Shown: piece after piece, positions 55,666 to 64,000 of the stretch
Layout of the letters: the number at the start of each line of letters is the position of its first letter
How positions within the stretch are numbered: the stretch's first letter is position 1
Assembly: GCA_011503125.2 (NCBI GenBank)
Contig: WWBZ02000033.1
Coordinates: 186,001 to 250,000, forward strand
Source of the DNA: Botryosphaeria dothidea
Lineage: Eukaryota; Ascomycota; Dothideomycetes; Botryosphaeriales; Botryosphaeriaceae
DNA: 64,000 bases
Direction of reading: 5' to 3'
Notes under the pieces: model-generated
What the model was told of the DNA's origin: nothing
Database searches by the model: none
What the model saw: only the letters and a program-made list of their open reading frames with translations
Position numbers and translations under genes: made by a program

Positions 55666-57186
55666 TTACTCCCTTGCCTTCCTCAGCCTCAGCTTCACGC
55701 CATCACTTGGAGCGCACGTCAGCGTCATGCGGTATCCAGGCACCTCGTTCACATCCTCAGCCTCCAAAGCATCGAACTTCTGCAGCATGCGCACCACGAT
55801 GTAGCTCGCCTCGGTAAGCGCAAATTGCTGCCCGATGCAAATCCGCGGACCGCCGTTGAACGGAAGGTACTCCCATCCTGACTTCCGTCCTTCCCACCGC
55901 TCCGGCCGAAACTCCTCTGCATCTTTGCCCCAAATGTCTTTCCGCTTGTGCATGACATGCGTGCTATACACGACCTCGGTGCCCTTTGGAACAAAGACGG
56001 GGGACCGACCATCCGGCCCACCGCCGACGGGAAGACTGGTATCGACGGCGGCGCGCCGCTGATTTACCGGCACGACCGTGTATAGCCTGAGCGCTTCCTT
56101 CAACGTGTGCTGGAGGTAGGACGAGCTCTTCAAGGTCTCGAACGTGATGTCACGCGGGTGTCGAAGGTCCCAAAATCCGCGATGACGGCGCGGCGTAGCT
56201 TGGCGAAGACGTCAGGGTGCCGGGCGAGCGTGGAGAAGATCCAGGACAGCAGCGACGCCGTCGTGTCGCGGCCCGCAAGCAGGATGTTGAGGAGCTGGTC
56301 ACGCAGCTTTTCCCGATCCTGTGTCTCCGCCGCGATGGCTTCGAGAAACACGTACTTCTGCTTGTTCTCGGACGCCTGCCGCTCCGTCTTGCGAAAGTCC
56401 TGTTGCTTCTGCAGTGCCATATCCACGTAGGAATCGACGAACTCATGCACCACCTTGACTTGCTTGCGAAAGTCCGCGTTGTGGCCCAACCAGTAGTTGT
56501 CGCCGTATCTGCCGGCTTGGAAAAGTAGATACTGTGCCCGGTCGAAAGCGTAGGTGAACTTGTTTTCGTTACGCGTCGCTCCGCTATACCTAGACAGCTC
56601 GGCCATTTGACTACCAACGCTCTCGCCGAAGAGGAACTCCGTTGCAGCGTCAATCGTCAAGCGGAAGAAGAGCACCTGCAAATCGGCAACGTCTGTCCAG
56701 CCGTCCGGATTCACAGACAGTACGTTGAACATGTTCTGAACATGCTTCTCCTCGAGATCGAGGTCGTTGATCTGCTGGCGTGAGAATTGAGGACGGAGCA
56801 TGGCGCGAGAATGCTCCCACGACTTTCCATCGGAAGCGAACTGTCGTTGGTTAGGTCAGTCACCCGAAAGTGGTAGGCTCAGCACTTACGATACCGTGCC
56901 CTAACATTGGCTTGAAGTTTCCGTTTCTTGCCTTTCCCAGCTCGAAGTCCCGAAAGCTTGTTGCGAGTAGAGCCTGGATGTTTTTTGGCTCGCAGGTAAA
57001 GATGTTTCTTTGGCCAAAGATACATTCTTGGAATGTTGTGACGAGGCGACCCTCCTGTGCGCTGACAGCGTGAACGCGCTGAAGCAGGTACTCCGGCAGG
57101 TAATGTTTTTCACCTGCACTCAAGATCAACCGCAGATTGTAGATACCGAAAGGGTCGCCAGGACCTGTTGTGGAAGATCCCGACAA
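55666..57186 (-). pseudogene. Cytochrome P450, CYP52-like, 5'-truncated and frameshifted
   Basis: ER monooxygenase; CYP52-type enzymes hydroxylate alkanes and fatty acids. Exon 57186-56890, intron 56841-56889 (GTAAGT), then exon 56840 downward. Signatures: helix C SWEHSRAMLRPQF, helix I LLAGRDTTASLLSW, ExxR in LKEALRLY, PERWEGRKSGWEYLPF and heme-binding FNGGPRICIGQQFAL. Two defects. The frame shifts by one or two bases at about 56145-56152, between FGTFDTR and DITFETLKSSS, with no possible intron. The N-terminal membrane anchor and Pro-rich hinge are absent: homology starts at DPFGIYNLRLIL, directly against the homology start of the opposite-strand reductase. Best read as a dead gene cut by a rearrangement. 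Confidence 0.83.
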
Positions 57187-57899
57187 GCCTTAGCGACGAG
57201 GAAGCTGCAACTTACGGCTTGTCAGCTGTCACGGCGATGCAGGCCCTCAACCTTCATTTGGGCATTCCGTGGGTGGACGAAATCACGGATCGGAGGACGG
57301 TTGAAAAGAAAGGGGCCTCGATCTTCATTTACGCCGGATCCAGCACCGTTGGTCTCTTCGCTATCCACATTGCAAAGCAAGCCGGCTACACGGTTGTTAC
57401 CACTGCGTCGCCTCGTTCTTTCGACCTGGTCAAGCGCTATGGCGCTGACAGAGTCTTTGACTACCGGTCGGATACGGCTGTCCGCGACATTACACGAGCC
57501 TTCCCCGACATGACGATAGCCTTGGATTGTTTTTCGGAAGGTGGCTCGACCGATTTCTGCGTCAACATCATCAAGAACAAGGGCGGAAAGGTCATTACGC
57601 TGCTTGACAGTGGCAAGGCGAAACCACCTGGCGCGGAAGTTCAGATGATAATGTCCTTCCAACTGTTGGGCCGAACCTTCGCCTGGCTCCCACCAATTGG
57701 CCCAAAATACCCCGCTTCGGAAGAAGCTCGCCAGGCCCTCGCTCGTTTCTACGCTGCCCTGCCGACCCACGTCGGTGACATTAAACCCCTGCCACTTAAG
57801 GTGCTCGACGGTGGTCTTGACAGCATTACGGAAGCATTGGACCAGCTTCGAGCGCGAAAGGTATCAGGCTGTAAGCTTGTTCTTAAGTATTCTAATTGA
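57162..57899 (+). pseudogene. Zinc-type alcohol dehydrogenase / trans-enoyl reductase-like (ToxD family), N-terminally truncated
   Basis: MDR-superfamily reductase; homology begins at DLLWKIPTSLSDEEAATYG and runs through SAVTAMQALNLHLGIPW, the NADPH-binding fold (FIYAGSSTVGLFAIHIAK, YGADRVFDYRSD) and IALDCFSEGGST to the C-terminal KVSGCKLVLKYSN and TGA. The whole GroES-like N-terminal domain (about 100-130 residues) is missing; upstream sequence is antisense to the P450. ATG or TTG codons near 57168 could start a short protein of about 243 residues, but it would lack the substrate-domain half. Spacing and sequence fit ToxD/LovC-like enoyl reductases often found near biosynthetic genes. Confidence 0.78.
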
Positions 57900-57943
57900 T
57901 TCTTTTCTCATTCGCTAAGTAAGCGTGGCTCTTATTATAAACT

Positions 57944-57950
57944 TCTATAA

Positions 57951-57956
<6 letters not shown>
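57944..57956. repeat. SINE target-site duplication, left copy
   Basis: TCTATAAAAAGAT, identical to 58543-58555. Confidence 0.85.
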
Positions 57957-57981
<25 letters not shown>

Positions 57982-58280
57982 AATTCAATTAAGCTGATTT
58001 AGCTCCCCGGAGGGTCCATGCAGCTGTGGCTATCTGTAAGGGTATATGGAAGGGGAAACCGTGGCTACTTTCTTGGGATAGCCCGGGTAAAAACCTTCCC
58101 TATCTATAATGGTAGTATCCGTAGATACTCTATTTAGTATGGTTTTTCTATATACCAGTAGCGGTGTCTAAAGTAGGAAGAGTAGCTAAGAAGGAGGAAC
58201 TGTAGAGAGAGGTAACTGTAAATCTTAAGACTAAGCCGTAAGAAGTCCCGGCTTACCTATTTATAAGCGCCTAGCTGGCC

Positions 58281-58444
58281 CTTCTCCCCCTTGTTACCGC
58301 CAGGGAGAACGCGGGTACGTATGCTTTTATAGTGGGACGCACATGCCACTTGTGGCCCACCCTAACCACCTGTGGATTTTCCCCCTTATCACCGCTAGGG
58401 AGAACGCGGGTACGTGTGCTTTTAACGTGGGACGCACATGCCAC
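58281..58444. repeat. 95-bp-period imperfect tandem repeat inside the SINE
   Basis: 69-base segments 58281-58349 and 58376-58444 share GGGAGAACGCGGGTACGT and GGGACGCACATGCCAC with a few differences, mainly C/T. Confidence 0.85.
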
Positions 58445-58449
58445 GAGTA

Positions 58450-58542
58450 GGTAAGCGGTCTAAGATTCGAACTTAGCACCTGTGCCACCCCAGAAAGGCC
58501 AGGCTACCGTGGAAGTGTACCCTACCAATACACCACCCCGCC
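58450..58542 (-). other. tRNA-like head of the SINE (A- and B-box)
   Basis: The minus-strand reading has a D-arm-like start and a perfect 5-bp T-arm with loop TTCGAAT. The middle does not fold as a clean anticodon arm, so it is not called as a functional tRNA gene. Confidence 0.6.
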
Positions 58543-58555
58543 TCTATAAAAAGAT
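58543..58555. repeat. SINE target-site duplication, right copy
   Basis: TCTATAAAAAGAT, identical to 57944-57956. Confidence 0.85.
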
Positions 58556-58644
58556 GTTCGCAAATATCTTGCCTTAAGACAACTACCAGCTTCTGATCTC
58601 ATAAATCACACCGTCATCCACAACTTTGCTATCTTCACGTCAAA

Positions 58645-59500
58645 ATGGCTTCGACTCCTCAAACCCAATCCTCTACCTTGACCGGCAAAGTCGCAATCGT
58701 GACGGGAGGATCGCGGGGCATTGGCGCTGTGACTGCCGTCGAGCTTGCAAAACGTGGTGCAAAGGTGCGGACCGTCTGCTACGAATGAAGAGGCAAGATA
58801 TGATCTAACGACAATTTAGGTTGCGATCACCTTCGTTTCCCCAAGCAGTGAGAAGCTTGCAGATGAAGTGATTGGCAAGATTGCTAGCCTCAACAACGGA
58901 TCTTTAGCGATCAAGATTCAGGCCGATGCGCGTGACCTCGGTTCTCCGGCTAGAGTTGTGGCCGAAACGGTCGCGGTTTTCGGGCCCTCCATCGATATTC
59001 TCGTTAATAATGCTGGTGCGGAGTTCACTAGGCCGCTTGGGGAGATCACTGTAGAGAGCTACACGAATATCTTCGACGTTAATGTCCGTAGCGTTATCTT
59101 CATGACGCAGGCGGTTCTTCCGCACCTCCGGGGCCCGGGACGTATCATAAATATTGGTTCGGTGCTTGGAAGGATCGGCCACCCCGGCTCGAGCGTCTAT
59201 TCCGCGACCAAGGCTGCACTTGAAGCTCTAACCAGAGGCTGGGCTTCGGAGCTGGGTGCCACCGGCCACACGGTCAACGTCATTGCTCGTGCCCTTACGG
59301 AGACGGACATGATGGCTCGTGCAGTCCAAGAACTCGGCTCTGATCAGTCAATCCAGATGCAGCAGATGCTGACTCCTCTGGAGCATAGATTGGGCAAGCC
59401 GGAGGATATTGCGCTTTCTGTGGCGTTGCTCGCGGAGCCGTCTAGCAGGTGGATCACTGGGCAGACCATTCAAGCTGGCGGTGGCATTTACATGTCATAG
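58645..59500 (+). CDS. Short-chain dehydrogenase/reductase (SDR)
   Basis: NAD(P)H-dependent oxidoreductase with a Rossmann fold, 266 residues. Exons 58645-58764 and 58820-59500 (55-base intron, GTGCGG donor, CTAAC branch). Motifs: cofactor loop VTGGSRGIGAVTA, NNAGA, catalytic Ser in INIGSVLGR and active-site YSATK, all with classical SDR spacing. TGGSRGIG followed by K-R-GAKVAITFVSPSSEK suggests NADPH preference (basic residue before the second strand). End WITGQTIQAGGGIYMS is the usual C-terminus. It is the only undamaged oxidoreductase in the 52.5-59.5 kb stretch. The SINE sits just upstream, so its promoter is short or lies partly within the SINE. Substrate unknown. Confidence 0.92.
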
Positions 59501-61704
59501 ATCACTGTAGCCTTGTTTGTTACACCAACGAGATGGGGTAACGTCTTTCAAAGCTGCGCTAGTGGCAAATGTATCTAACACATCAACTGGATAGCCTCTG
59601 AACCTCACGTTACTAGAATTTCTTGCATTTTAGAACCTACTGCTTGTGGCGTTATGAATGTGACATTTTGGTTCGCTAATGACCCGGTTCAGATGCAAAC
59701 GCGAATTGAACCAAATGTTCAGCCGTTTTCAGACGCCAGCATAAATTCCGGCCGGCGGACTTACGAGCGAAGACGCGGGCACAATACGACACTAATTACA
59801 CCGTAGCAGAAATGCAGAAAACGGAGGCAGCCTGTATGAGAACGGCCGGTTCTAAACTCTAAACTGTCTTTACAATCCACGATGTGCCCCTCTACCAGAC
59901 TTGTTTGGTTATGGAAAGATTTCGAGTCAACGGTCTGCCATGGAGACACGCCCGGCATACATCTACCTATAACTCCAAGGCTTCGACAATCAGTGTTGCG
60001 GGTCTGGCGCTTGCGTTCAATCGCGATGCTGACCAATTGGCGGACGAGATCCGGGGACAAAATTGCAAATTGGGTAGACTCACCGCTACTATCCCGTCCA
60101 TCTTTCGCCCCCCTCTCTCTCCTCCCATGTAACCGTGGCCTCTCCTTTATCCAGGGTCTTTCTAGCAGCTCATGCAAGCCGGTCCCCGCTCGAAAGTTTC
60201 AAAGCCGCATCTCCAACACCATAAACACCCTTACCTTCCCAGTCTTACTCCCAGCTGCCGCCACAGCATAATTTCCAATTCGCCTCCTGAGGCACCAATC
60301 CATTCCACTGGGTCTAGAGCCCTCCCCGCCCGGTAAAGGCAGCACCTGCGGAAAACAGATCTTACGGATATATTAAGCAACTAGAAAAGGCTAGAGTAGA
60401 AGTGATAAGGACGCCATGCCTATATTAAAGCGTAAAAGCCCTAATGAGGGTTTATATAAGGTCACGAAGCGGACTAAGACTAGCGCAACCACTGCGTCGA
60501 AAGACCTTACTAAAAAACGCGGGAGAAGCTCTCTACTGTCCACCGAGTAGTCCTTAAAAGACAAGCAACCCTCCTCCGCAGCTATGCCCTCCGTAACCCT
60601 CGCCCTCTTCACCGAAGATCACGATATCCCCGTCGCTGATGTCGCCGCTGCCTATAACCTGCCCTCTATAGTGTGCGGTAGAAAGGATCCTTTGTTCGAA
60701 GGCGGCATATCAGTATGTTCCCTGTCAGATATTCTGTGCTTCTCGAATTCACACAGAAGAGTAGAATGAATAGCGTTTTAGGAGATATCGTGATGGCATT
60801 AACCTATCTGCCTTCTGCGTAAATGTTTCGCACGCTCGTCGTAAGATTTCCGCAACTCCGCTTGCAATATTGGCTCTAATGGGCCCTCTGCAATATCTGA
60901 AAGCCTGCTATCACTATGGATTGCCAGCGCTCGACATCAAGTTGCCACTGGTTGTTCGGAAGGGATGCCGTGACACCTTCATAGGAGTTGTATCTCGATC
61001 TCAAAAAGGCACTTCCAAGTGTCCTGATCAAAATCGATAGGTTCATAGGCATACCGAAGACCTGAAGACGAAAGCCATTTGCCACCAGATTGTAAGATTC
61101 TCTTCCAGGGTATCCGTTATGTCTCTGGCGTAGGTATCATTGAAATCCATCCTAGGAACGAGAGGTGAACAACGTCTGGGGGCAGAAGATCTAGGGCTAC
61201 AGAACTGGTGCTGTACTACACAGCCGAGGGTGGAGACAGGCTCATCACGAGAGTATCTCATGGTACTGCTGTTTTCAGAGATGTTGCCTCCCAGTGCCGA
61301 TCCAATGGTAGAGGTGTAAGGCTGGTGGGCCAAACACCAGGGGTCGTTTACTTCTTCACTGTACGCTATTCCATGCGGTGGACAGATGGTAAAATCTTCC
61401 TGGTGTTCCTTTCAGCGCAAAGGATCTATAAAGAAAGACTCCGAGAGGTAATCTCTGGTGCCGTTTAGACTAAATGTATGGCGTGCTCTGCGCACAATTA
61501 GCAAAGACAACTAGCAAGAACGAGTCGCCTTAACCCTTTATCGTAGGATGGAGAATTAGTAGATGCCGACCAGATTGTGTCAGGTATGTCTATTCCGTAA
61601 TTATATGTGAAATTTGTATCAATGCCCTCGTAATTCGCGCGACCATAATAGTACCTGGTGTTTGCGGCTGTTTCCATATTTTTCAGGGAGCCAGTGAGCC
61701 CCTC
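59501..61704. other. Long intergenic stretch, probably decayed
   Basis: No supported gene. Short frames include plus 60584-60769, which I do not recognise. TA-rich with scattered stops near 60360-60480, consistent with decayed repeats, but no element could be named. Confidence 0.5.
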
Positions 61705-62420
61705 TCAAGGCTGCTGAGATATTGGGAACGCTTCCTTATACCATTCAGTAATCAGAGAAACACAGTAAGTTACCAGTCTGTGTGCAAAGCGCAGGTGTTG
61801 AGGAACGTTGGCTCCGAAATATTCGTGGTCATAGGGTAATCCAGTATCCAATCGAATGTTTCGGTTTGCACTCCGAAACATTTTTTCCTCGAACGGACAA
61901 GATGCATTGCGCTTAATCTGAGCCTCAAGTTTTGGTTTGATGAAATTCCTGCACTTAGCACGATTTGTGTCGTTCGTATAGCATTGCTGTGTTCCATGCT
62001 TCAGAACGCGCCCATCCCGGGCTGCCGCCTTACCGAGTCTATCCGCTTCTTCTTTGCCCGGCACCCTCTGGTGGGAAGGGATCCAATAACACTCCATGGG
62101 TATGTTTCTCTGCTGGAGCTCTGTCAGCTTCGTGATTGCGTTAAGTATTGTTGCCCGGACTACTTGCTAGGCGTTACGAGTAGTTCCACATGTGTTCTGT
62201 AAGCGGAATCAGTTGCCGGTATAGCGGTGTCAATGCTATTCGTATGAACACCTCGCCCATATTTTTCTTCTAGTCGGAGTTTGAGCGCGAAGCGTTGCAA
62301 GTGCGCTGGAAATTCGAGCCTGAACTTAGTGAGTACCATGGGCAGCAGAGAACACGACCGCAGACGTTGGGCCTCCACTCTGGGCGACCACTCTCGGACT
62401 CCGGTTCTATCGAGAACCAT
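61705..62420 (-). mobile_element. Relic of a retroelement RNase H region
   Basis: Minus-strand frame with CYWIPSHQRVPGKEEADRLG, which matches the conserved C-terminal RNase H block of LINE polyproteins (W-x-P-x-H-x-x-x-x-G-N/K-E-x-A-D). Upstream fragments (TDSAYRTHVELL) and downstream frame (CPFEEKMFRSANRN, HLRFAHRLVTYC) are partly readable with stops between. No ends, tails or duplications were found. It is clearly different in sequence from the LINE at 7.7-14.4 kb. Confidence 0.55.
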
Positions 62421-63002
62421 TTGGCCAAGGCTTGCGAGATGCAGAGAGGGCGTTCGAGACCATCGTTGAGATCTGCTGTTTTAGCCCCTTGCAATATCAA
62501 ACTAATCGAATGAATGCGGGCTGGCTGTTGCGGTATTTGTCTTGGGTTCAGCGACTCATGTGGTCGGCTGGATAATACTCATCCGGCTCATATATGAGCG
62601 GGTAACCCTTCTTCGATGTTATTTAAAGTTGACTCGTAAAGCAAGCACATGTGTTCTAGACTCACAAATCTCGTGTTCTAGATTCACTGATCTTTTCAGT
62701 TAGTACTGACACGGACAGCACCTTGGGTGGGCCTTTGTGTTGGCACCCGTTGATCAGTAATCAAGCGCCACGAGCCTTCTCACCTTATTTTCTTCTTTGT
62801 TTCGCCTACAACTCATGCAAAGAAGTGTATCCCGTTATCTCATATATTACAGCTATATAGCAGATCTATTATGTCGAATTCAGAAGACAAAAGCTTTCGG
62901 TATGCTGTCTGTACACCTCGCCACTCTTAGAAGTCCATCGCTAATTGATATGCAAGCTCTCCAGACGCATCCGCTCAACGCCGTGCTTTGCAGCTCATAT
63001 CA
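62421..63002. other. Intergenic
   Basis: No gene recognised; promoter area of the GXWXG fragment. Confidence 0.5.
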
Positions 63003-63314
63003 ATGGCAGAAAACAACCCGACGACGCTTACCAGAGCCTGCGAGTTGTTCGACCTCGCAGATGCACTCCCTCCGCTGACGCCTCAAAATCTTATCGGGAA
63101 ATGGTCATCAGGCGGTTTCAATACTGGTAACTCGGCATACCATTGGTTGAAATCGATTAACTGGGTCGGTGTAACATTCCGGGATGAGAACGACGTTGAG
63201 CCAATTGTGGTGAAAGTACAGACAAAAGATGGTTACGGTACAAGGAAGAGGTGGTTGGATGAATGGGGAAATGGTCAGGTAGGCCCTTCCTTCCCTGGCA
63301 TCAATGACACATAA
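63003..63314 (+). CDS. GXWXG-domain protein, N-terminal part
   Basis: ATG 63003 (MAENNPTTLTRACELFD) opens 103 codons with LPPLTPQNLIGKWSSGGFNTG, the Gly-x-Trp-containing signature of the GXWXG domain, followed by HWLKSINWVGVTFRDENDVEPIVV and KRWLDEWGNGQ. In relatives a DUF4334 domain (about 60-70 residues) comes next. Here an intron at GTAGGC (about 63278) is possible, but the exon after it does not look like DUF4334. So the gene may be truncated, or its 3' exon diverged. Function of the family is unknown. Confidence 0.6.
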   Translation: MAENNPTTLTRACELFDLADALPPLTPQNLIGKWSSGGFNTGNSAYHWLKSINWVGVTFRDENDVEPIVVKVQTKDGYGTRKRWLDEWGNGQVGPSFPGINDT

Positions 63315-63849
63315 TAAAAAAGTTTAGGCTCATTTTCACAAGCATCTGCAAAGGGCGAGGTTTGTGGCGAGCCGCATGGCGGGCACTAGGAAGGCGCAAT
63401 CTGAATACCGCCAGCTTTGTGACTGACGTTAGGATCAGACCGTCGTAATTGGTAACTATTTCCGGCGAAAATGCCTTGAAAATGACGATCCGTATGTCTG
63501 AAAACATCCAGCCAAGCAGTAGATAAGGGAAACCGTGGCGCAAGTGGCTTTGCGTTGACTTGTGCGGTCCGGTGCAACGCTAACATCCACGGCAATGCGG
63601 CCCACTTTCCATGCAGCGCCATCCCGTAGAAGCCAGCCACTCACATCCTTCGTAAGAAATTGAGAAGCGGGGTATAATCAGCTAACGTTCCTAGTCTACT
63701 ATGCCACAGGATATAAGAGTCTACACGAGTGCGCTGCTGGGTGGCGGAGCTTCAAGAGCCACCAGATCACTTCCCATGGAACATGAAAGCATGTGATATG
63801 GAATGTTCTGAGAGCTTCTCAATGTTGTGATTCAGGCAGAGTTTCTATA
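63315..63849. other. Intergenic or lost 3' part of the GXWXG gene
   Basis: No convincing DUF4334 continuation on the plus strand; short frames on both strands only. Confidence 0.45.
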
Positions 63850-64000
63850 CTACGGTTCTTTCCTGCTGTTCTCCGACCAGAATGGAAGGCCAGCTTGGGT
63901 TCTCAGACTACCATACACGGCGCTGCTATCAATCATTTCTCCCGCATAAGCGCGAGACATTTTAAGATGGGCGAGAGCGGTATCCATGGTGGGAATGCGC
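63850..64000 (-). CDS. Possible 3' end of a gene running off the window
   Basis: An open minus-strand frame from the window edge to TAG at 63850-63852, about 50 codons (MDTALAHLKMSRAYAGEMID ... GLPFWSENSRKEP). Composition looks coding, but I do not recognise it and it could be chance. Confidence 0.25.
   Translation of the reverse strand, partial: RIPTMDTALAHLKMSRAYAGEMIDSSAVYGSLRTQAGLPFWSENSRKEP

Larger units (their letters stand above)
57957..58542 (-). mobile_element. tRNA-derived SINE (minus strand)
   Basis: A 586-bp non-coding element bounded by perfect 13-bp target duplications. Its 5' end (58542) starts GGCGGGGTGGTGTATTGG, resembling a pol III A-box region, and a B-box arm CTAAG-TTCGAAT-CTTAG lies at 58460-58476. 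A tRNA-unrelated body follows with an internal near-duplicate of period 95 bases (58281-58349 and 58376-58444). The 3' end is a simple (ATCT)n tail at 57957-57981. tRNA-like head, body, simple tail and target duplications together define a SINE mobilised by LINE machinery. I cannot name the family from memory. It inserted downstream of the reductase relic and about 90 bases before the SDR start. Confidence 0.82.

Noticed and set aside
58281..58444. CRISPR-like or regulatory direct repeats
   Set aside because: Only two copies, eukaryotic context, and inside the SINE body.
58450..58542. Functional tRNA gene
   Set aside because: The T-arm is perfect, but there is no clean anticodon arm and acceptor stem; the sequence lies inside a duplication-bounded SINE, so it is its head.
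59761..60177. 138-codon minus-strand frame after the SDR gene
   Set aside because: No recognisable domain, a competing frame on the plus strand, and no promoter or splice support.
60584..60769. Short plus-strand frame resembling a helix-turn-helix start of a pogo-type transposase
   Set aside because: The resemblance is a few residues only and no catalytic domain or terminal repeats follow.

Overview
The window is nuclear DNA from a filamentous ascomycete (Pezizomycotina). The evidence is the gene content (FKS-type glucan synthase, Zn2Cys6 regulators, a HET-domain gene, a patatin-NLR, fungal GH28/GH32/GH79 enzymes), short introns of about 40-90 bases with GTANGT-like donors and CTAAC/CTGAC branch sites, and a Tad1-like LINE that looks mutated by RIP (repeat-induced point mutation). 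No species call is made. All exon structures were worked out by hand from splice signals and family resemblance.

Layout. 1-6.2 kb: 3' end of an MFS transporter, a damaged Zn2Cys6 regulator, and a secreted Cys-rich/Gly-rich protein of unknown function. 6.2-14.4 kb: a nested transposon island. A patatin-NB-ARC gene (minus strand) is cut by a 6.8-kb LINE with an 11-bp target duplication, and the LINE carries a 1343-bp Tc1/mariner element with 18-bp perfect terminal repeats. 15-21 kb: an intact FKS1 1,3-beta-glucan synthase in six exons. 22-36 kb: a conserved-looking arm, all on the minus strand: secreted subtilisin, amino-acid permease, GH79 glycosidase, GH28 polygalacturonase. 37-41.4 kb: a hemerythrin-like HHE protein with a frameshift, a Xi-class glutathione transferase, and a HET-domain gene with one nonsense codon.

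41.8-48.7 kb holds a co-oriented trio: MFS sugar porter, intracellular-type GH32 fructosidase and a Zn2Cys6 regulator of the sugar-regulator type. Together they make a plausible sucrose or fructan uptake-and-cleavage module. 50-52 kb is a Dal5-family transporter.

52.5-59.5 kb is a graveyard of oxidoreductase genes: GST fragment, flavin-reductase-like fragment, NmrA-like reductase with an in-frame TAG, CYP52-like P450 missing its start and carrying a frameshift, and an N-terminally cut enoyl-reductase-like gene abutting the P450 head to head. A tRNA-derived SINE with 13-bp target duplications and an intact short-chain dehydrogenase follow. The last 4 kb contain a retroelement relic and a GXWXG-domain fragment.

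The most notable structures are the nested insertion with both target duplications preserved, the SINE, the sugar module, and the P450/reductase breakpoint.
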